Shown here: piece by piece, positions 63,663 to 64,000 of the stretch
Layout: each line of letters opens with the position of its first letter
Numbering within the stretch: position 1 is the stretch's first letter
Assembly (NCBI RefSeq): GCF_900168065.1
Contig: NZ_FUZZ01000001.1
Location: 372,001 to 436,000 of the forward strand
Direction: 5' to 3'
Length of the DNA stretch: 64,000 nt
Origin: Chitinophaga ginsengisegetis
GTDB lineage: Bacteria > Bacteroidota > Bacteroidia > Chitinophagales > Chitinophagaceae
The notes under the pieces: generated by a model
What the model saw: only the letters and a program-made list of their open reading frames with translations
Database searches by the model: none
Told to the model about the DNA's origin: nothing
Program-made: the position numbers and the translations under genes

Positions 63663-64000
63663 ATGGACACTAATAATACCACACCTTACACGCTTCGCCA
63701 ACTGGTACTTTATTTCCTCGGACTGGGCACCTGGGGCTTTGGCGGCCCGGTAGCGCTGGCCGGCTACATGCACCGCGACCTGGTAGAACAACGCAAATGG
63801 ATCAGTGAAGAGGATTATAAAGAAGGTCTTGCTTTGGCGCAACTCGCTCCCGGACCACTGGCCGCCCAGCTGGGCATTTACATCGGGTATATTCATTACC
63901 GCATCCTGGGCGCCACGCTCGCAGGACTGGCATTTGTGCTGCCCTCATTCATCATGGTGGTGATACTGGGTTTCATCTATACCCAATGGCAGGGAATTCC
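63663..64000 (+). CDS. chrA: ChrA chromate transporter, 3' end outside window
   Basis: The first 112 codons of a chromate transporter (CHR family), an efflux protein of the inner membrane. It begins MDTNNTTPYTLRQLVLYFLG and has the family motifs FGGPVALAGYMHRDLV (about 26-41) and QLAPGPLAAQLGIYIGY (about 61-77). The next segment (ILGATLAGLAFVLPSFIMVV) is a transmembrane helix. The gene runs off the right edge. Position after the ChrB-AraC gene supports a chromate resistance module. Confidence 0.92.
   Translation, partial: MDTNNTTPYTLRQLVLYFLGLGTWGFGGPVALAGYMHRDLVEQRKWISEEDYKEGLALAQLAPGPLAAQLGIYIGYIHYRILGATLAGLAFVLPSFIMVVILGFIYTQWQGI

Noticed and set aside
1..64000. tRNA, rRNA, CRISPR array, insertion sequences
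   Set aside because: No cloverleaf, rRNA segment, regularly spaced direct repeats, transposase or paired terminal repeats were recognised by eye; tRNAscan-SE and CRISPR finders would settle it.

Overview
The window reads as chromosomal DNA of a soil- or plant-type Bacteroidota, most likely Chitinophagaceae (Chitinophaga-like). The evidence is two ECF-sigma/FecR/SusC/SusD loci, type IX secretion sorting domains (types A and B), PorP/SprF proteins, and starts that mostly lack a Shine-Dalgarno motif. The genus is inferred from family content and was not checked by alignment. No tRNA, rRNA, CRISPR, IS element or integrase was found.

Region 1 (1-18939, + strand) is a contractile injection system of the extracellular type (eCIS; Afp/PVC/MAC-like, or the related anchored T6SS-iv). 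Genes in order: a truncated unknown, one sheath, two tubes, a DUF5908 small protein missed by length filters, a LysM tube-cap protein, a VgrG-like spike, PAAR, gp25, an Afp11-like baseplate protein, a fibre-like protein, an Afp12-like baseplate protein, a 1241-aa tape measure and an AAA+ ATPase. Most genes overlap or nearly touch. Convergent to the ATPase, 9 bp away, is a 393-aa DXD glycosyltransferase that keeps the catalytic residue spacing of clostridial TcdB. It is the best candidate for the payload and has a perfect 11-bp inverted repeat just upstream of its start.

Region 2 (20221-48674, - strand) reads from right to left: ECF sigma, FecR, STN-type SusC, SusD, a zinc metallopeptidase lipoprotein, a DUF4302 lipoprotein, a 2973-aa surface protein with triplicated beta-helix modules, a 118-aa protein that is nearly only a type A sorting domain, a 1369-aa PKD protein, PorP/SprF, a PorE-like OmpA protein, a second PorP/SprF, a collagen-like lipoprotein and an orphan ECF sigma. 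From SusC to the collagen-like gene the gaps are 10-60 bp, so a SusCD uptake/protease locus and a type IX surface-display cassette may be one transcription unit of about 26 kb.

Region 3 (48973-54217) has an HxlR regulator divergent from an Old Yellow Enzyme-type reductase, then a 1190-aa TraB/GumN-domain protein, each followed by a strong hairpin terminator.

Region 4 (54679-62570, - strand) is a second ECF/FecR/SusC/SusD locus ending in a TlpA-like thioredoxin lipid- or periplasm-facing protein. Region 5 (62736-64000) is a chromate module: a ChrB-like sensor domain fused to an AraC DNA-binding domain, then a ChrA transporter cut by the window edge.

The most interesting points are the eCIS with its TcdB-like convergent effector, the possible SusCD/type IX super-operon, the CTD-only small protein and the ChrB-AraC fusion.
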